A stretch of 47,531 nucleotides of DNA from Beijerinckiaceae bacterium. Its GTDB lineage: Bacteria; Pseudomonadota; Alphaproteobacteria; Rhizobiales; Beijerinckiaceae. The notes beneath the pieces are model-generated. The model worked only from the letters and a program-made list of their open reading frames with translations, made no database searches and had not been told where the DNA came from. Below are positions 45,885 to 47,531 of this stretch, one piece after another. The stretch lies in assembly GCA_004298435.1 (NCBI GenBank), contig SCSF01000165.1, positions 1 to 47,531 on the forward strand. Reading direction: 5' to 3'. The number at the start of each line of letters is the position of its first letter. Position 1 is the first letter of the stretch. The position numbers and the translations under genes are program-made.

Positions 45885-47180
45885 ATGGTGAGATTCAGCG
45901 CGGCGCAGGAACTTGCGCGGCGGCTTCTCGAAGGTCCGCAGCGTTATTCCTGCCTCGCTGGCGGCACACGCTCAGGCAAGACGTTTCTCATCGTACAGTC
46001 CATCGTTTCGCGTGCGCTTTCGGCGCCGCACTCGCGCCATGCCATTCTGCGCTTTCATGCCAATGCAGCGCGCGCCTCGATCGCGCTCGATACGTTGCCG
46101 AATGTCATGCGGCTTTGCTTTCCGGGAACGAAGCTCAAGGAGCGCCGTCAGGATGGCTTCTTCGAACTGCCGAACAAGGCGCGGATCTGGATTGGCGGCC
46201 TTGATGACAAGGAGCGTGTCGAAAAAATTCTCGGCCTCGAATATGTCAGCATTTTTCTGAACGAGGCGTCGCAGATCCCCTATGCCTCTGCGCTCGTGGC
46301 TTTCACGCGTCTTGCACAATCCGTGCATGGCCTCACACAGCGCGCCTATGTCGATCTCAATCCGACGACAAAGGCGCATTGGAGCAATCTTCTGTTCGGA
46401 GACAAGCGCGACCCCGTCTCGATGCAATTGCTCGCGGACCCTGAAAACTATGCCCGCGCATTTCTCAACCCGCCCGACAATGCCGCCAATCTCTCCAGGC
46501 AGTTCCTGACAAGTCTTGCCAATCTGCCGGAGCGGCAGCGCAAGCGCTTCTTCGAAGGCGTTTATGTCGATGAGCTTGATGGTGCGTTGTGGAGCTATGA
46601 GTTGATCGAGAGCACGCGTTGCGTTCCCGATGATATACTGGAAGAGAAGCGTGCATCGGTCGTGGTCGCGCTCGATCCTTCAGGCGCTTCGGGGCGCGAT
46701 GATCTTGGCGCCGATGAAATCGGGTTGATCGTTGCGGCGCGTGGTTCCGACGGCGATTGCTACATTCTGGCCGATCTCTCGTGCCGGGAGGCCCCCGCTG
46801 TCTGGGGACGCCGCGCCGTTGTCGCCTTTCACAACTATCGGGCCGATTGCATCGTGGCCGAAAGTAATTTCGGCGGCGAGATGGTGCGTGCGACGATCCA
46901 GGCTGCCGACCCCTGTGTTCCCGTGCGTCTCGTCACCGCAAGCCGCGGCAAGGCCGTGCGCGCGGAACCGATCTCGGTTCGATACGCGCAGCGGCAGGTT
47001 CATCATGCAGGGCGGTTTGGCAAGCTTGAGGATCAGCTCTGCGCCTTCACTTCGGCGGGCTACGGTGGAAGCGGCAGCCCAGACCACGCTGACGCCGCGA
47101 TCTGGGCGCTCACCTATCTGTTCGAAGCCGGCGACGGCTCAGGCATTATTGAGTTCTATCGTCGCGAAGCCAGCAGATAG
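45885..47180 (+). CDS. terL: Phage terminase large subunit
   Basis: A 431-residue packaging ATPase/nuclease. Walker A is in SCLAGGTRSGKTFLIVQSIV; Walker B with the catalytic glutamate in YVSIFLNEASQIPYASAL; coupling motif LNPTTKAHW; the nuclease domain has ASVVVALDPSGASGRDD, CIVAESNFGGEMV and GSPDHADAAIWALTYLFEA, the three acidic motifs expected of the RNaseH-like fold. It pumps and cuts DNA into empty capsids. Both domains are intact, so the gene is probably functional. Confidence 0.93.
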   Translation: MVRFSAAQELARRLLEGPQRYSCLAGGTRSGKTFLIVQSIVSRALSAPHSRHAILRFHANAARASIALDTLPNVMRLCFPGTKLKERRQDGFFELPNKARIWIGGLDDKERVEKILGLEYVSIFLNEASQIPYASALVAFTRLAQSVHGLTQRAYVDLNPTTKAHWSNLLFGDKRDPVSMQLLADPENYARAFLNPPDNAANLSRQFLTSLANLPERQRKRFFEGVYVDELDGALWSYELIESTRCVPDDILEEKRASVVVALDPSGASGRDDLGADEIGLIVAARGSDGDCYILADLSCREAPAVWGRRAVVAFHNYRADCIVAESNFGGEMVRATIQAADPCVPVRLVTASRGKAVRAEPISVRYAQRQVHHAGRFGKLEDQLCAFTSAGYGGSGSPDHADAAIWALTYLFEAGDGSGIIEFYRREASR

Positions 47181-47183
47181 GCT

Positions 47184-47351
47184 TCACGTCGTCCAATAAA
47201 GAACAAACGCCATTGCGACAGGCACGCAGCACGCGGCAATGGTGACGTAAAGCGTGAACTTGCGGTAATCCCGCACATGCACTGCGGTTTCGAGGATTGA
47301 TTCCTGCGAATCTTTATAGGGCTTTTCGGCTTCGTCGAAAGCTAATGCCAT
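47184..47351 (-). CDS. Small single-span membrane protein, opposite strand
   Basis: A 55-residue protein starting MALAFDEAEKPYKDSQESIL with one C-terminal membrane helix (FTLYVTIAACCVPVAMAFVL). ATG 47351 has a perfect AAAGGAG at good spacing, which is strong support. It ends 3 bp after the terL stop in convergent orientation. The layout loosely recalls the aa3-type cytochrome oxidase subunit IV domain family, but the match is weak. Confidence 0.65.
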   Translation of the reverse strand: MALAFDEAEKPYKDSQESILETAVHVRDYRKFTLYVTIAACCVPVAMAFVLYWTT

Positions 47352-47408
47352 CGTTCGAAACTCCTTTTTCGTTTCGCTCTGAATCAACGGGCGGAAGATC
47401 GTTGAGTT

Positions 47409-47429
47409 CCGCGAAAGTTGTTTTCGCGG
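47409..47429. repeat. Short perfect hairpin
   Basis: CCGCGAAA-GTTGT-TTTCGCGG between the divergent small gene and the next phage gene. No T-run; could be an operator or mRNA structure. Confidence 0.35.
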
Positions 47430-47459
47430 CGTAAGCGCAGCAACTTCAAGGACACATTC

Positions 47460-47531
47460 ATGGCCGAGCGTGGAGCGGGACAGCCGAGCTGGCCCTTGAG
47501 CCCCTATGACCTCAACGTGACCTATGGCGCG
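47460..47531 (+). CDS. Start of a further phage gene (cut by window edge)
   Basis: ATG 47460 with AAGGA about 8 bases upstream opens 24 codons to the edge (MAERGAGQPSWPLSPYDLNV then TYGA). By position after terL it may be the portal or another head protein, but nothing in the short stretch identifies it. Confidence 0.4.
   Translation, partial: MAERGAGQPSWPLSPYDLNVTYGA

Larger units (their letters stand above)
43482..47531. mobile_element. Left part of a prophage or phage-derived element (continues past the window)
   Basis: From the operator pair at 43482 to the right edge, the genes are phage-like: S24-type repressor (leftward), then rightward a GcrA-like protein, a DUF6362-like protein, a small secreted protein, the terminase large subunit, and another gene start. 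The left limit is placed between the O-methyltransferase stop (43448) and the first operator. No integrase, attachment-site repeat or replication gene is visible on this side. Confidence 0.8.

Overview
The window is about 47.5 kb of G+C-rich (roughly 60%) alphaproteobacterial chromosome. The cell-cycle set CtrA, SciP and ChpT, a DUF1134/EipA protein, an Rhodobacter-type PmtA phospholipid methyltransferase, and GANTC sites near control regions all point to the Hyphomicrobiales (Rhizobiales). A Beijerinckiaceae/Methylobacterium-like relative is my best guess, from gene content and the style of the intergenic palindromes; I cannot name a genus.

Layout. 1-12 kb: end of a DUF302 gene, a two-subunit molybdenum hydroxylase (iorAB type), an MFS drug exporter fused to a MarR-like domain, an RND efflux pump with its adaptor, and a DUF4403 protein. 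12-17 kb: a MarR regulator, two convergent ClC chloride channel/antiporter genes, a peroxiredoxin and a GNAT gene fragment. 17-23 kb: lipid genes (cardiolipin synthase, PmtA, a lysyl-PG-synthase-like membrane protein) mixed with tRNA-Met(CAT), mnmA and sciP. 23-32.6 kb: the cell-cycle/motility block: fliJ and ctrA divergent, and facing ctrA an operon orf79-chpT-cheA-cheW-cheY-cheB-cheR, followed by cysQ and eipA on the other strand. 32.9-43.4 kb: a coiled-coil membrane protein, a cytochrome P450, tRNA-Glu(CTC), a globin-type chemoreceptor, small membrane proteins, a 3-hydroxybutyrate dehydrogenase-like SDR, a ceramide-glucosyltransferase-like enzyme beside a fatty-acid hydroxylase, and an O-methyltransferase. 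43.48 kb to the right edge: the left end of a prophage or phage-derived element: S24 repressor, GcrA-like and DUF6362-like early proteins, a small secreted protein, terminase large subunit, a small membrane protein and the start of another gene.

How it fits together. CtrA (master regulator), SciP (its inhibitor), ChpT (its phosphodonor) and EipA (a known CtrA target in Brucella) lie within about 11 kb, and ChpT appears to be co-transcribed with the whole chemotaxis pathway. The chemotaxis proteins are unusual: CheA carries two CheW-like domains and a C-terminal receiver, CheB lacks its receiver, and the nearby globin receptor ends in a CheR-type tether pentapeptide.

The most interesting non-coding structure is in the prophage: four copies of a 12-bp operator GGTA-N4-TACC bracketing the repressor gene, one pair built into a near-consensus promoter, and a 75-bp promoter-like element present twice, 513 bp apart, each with a conserved GAATC (GANTC) site. 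The second copy is followed by a strong intrinsic terminator just before the terminase gene, which suggests a late promoter controlled by antitermination. Several families of dispersed palindromic repeats occupy the intergenic spaces. No CRISPR array, IS element or integrase was seen.
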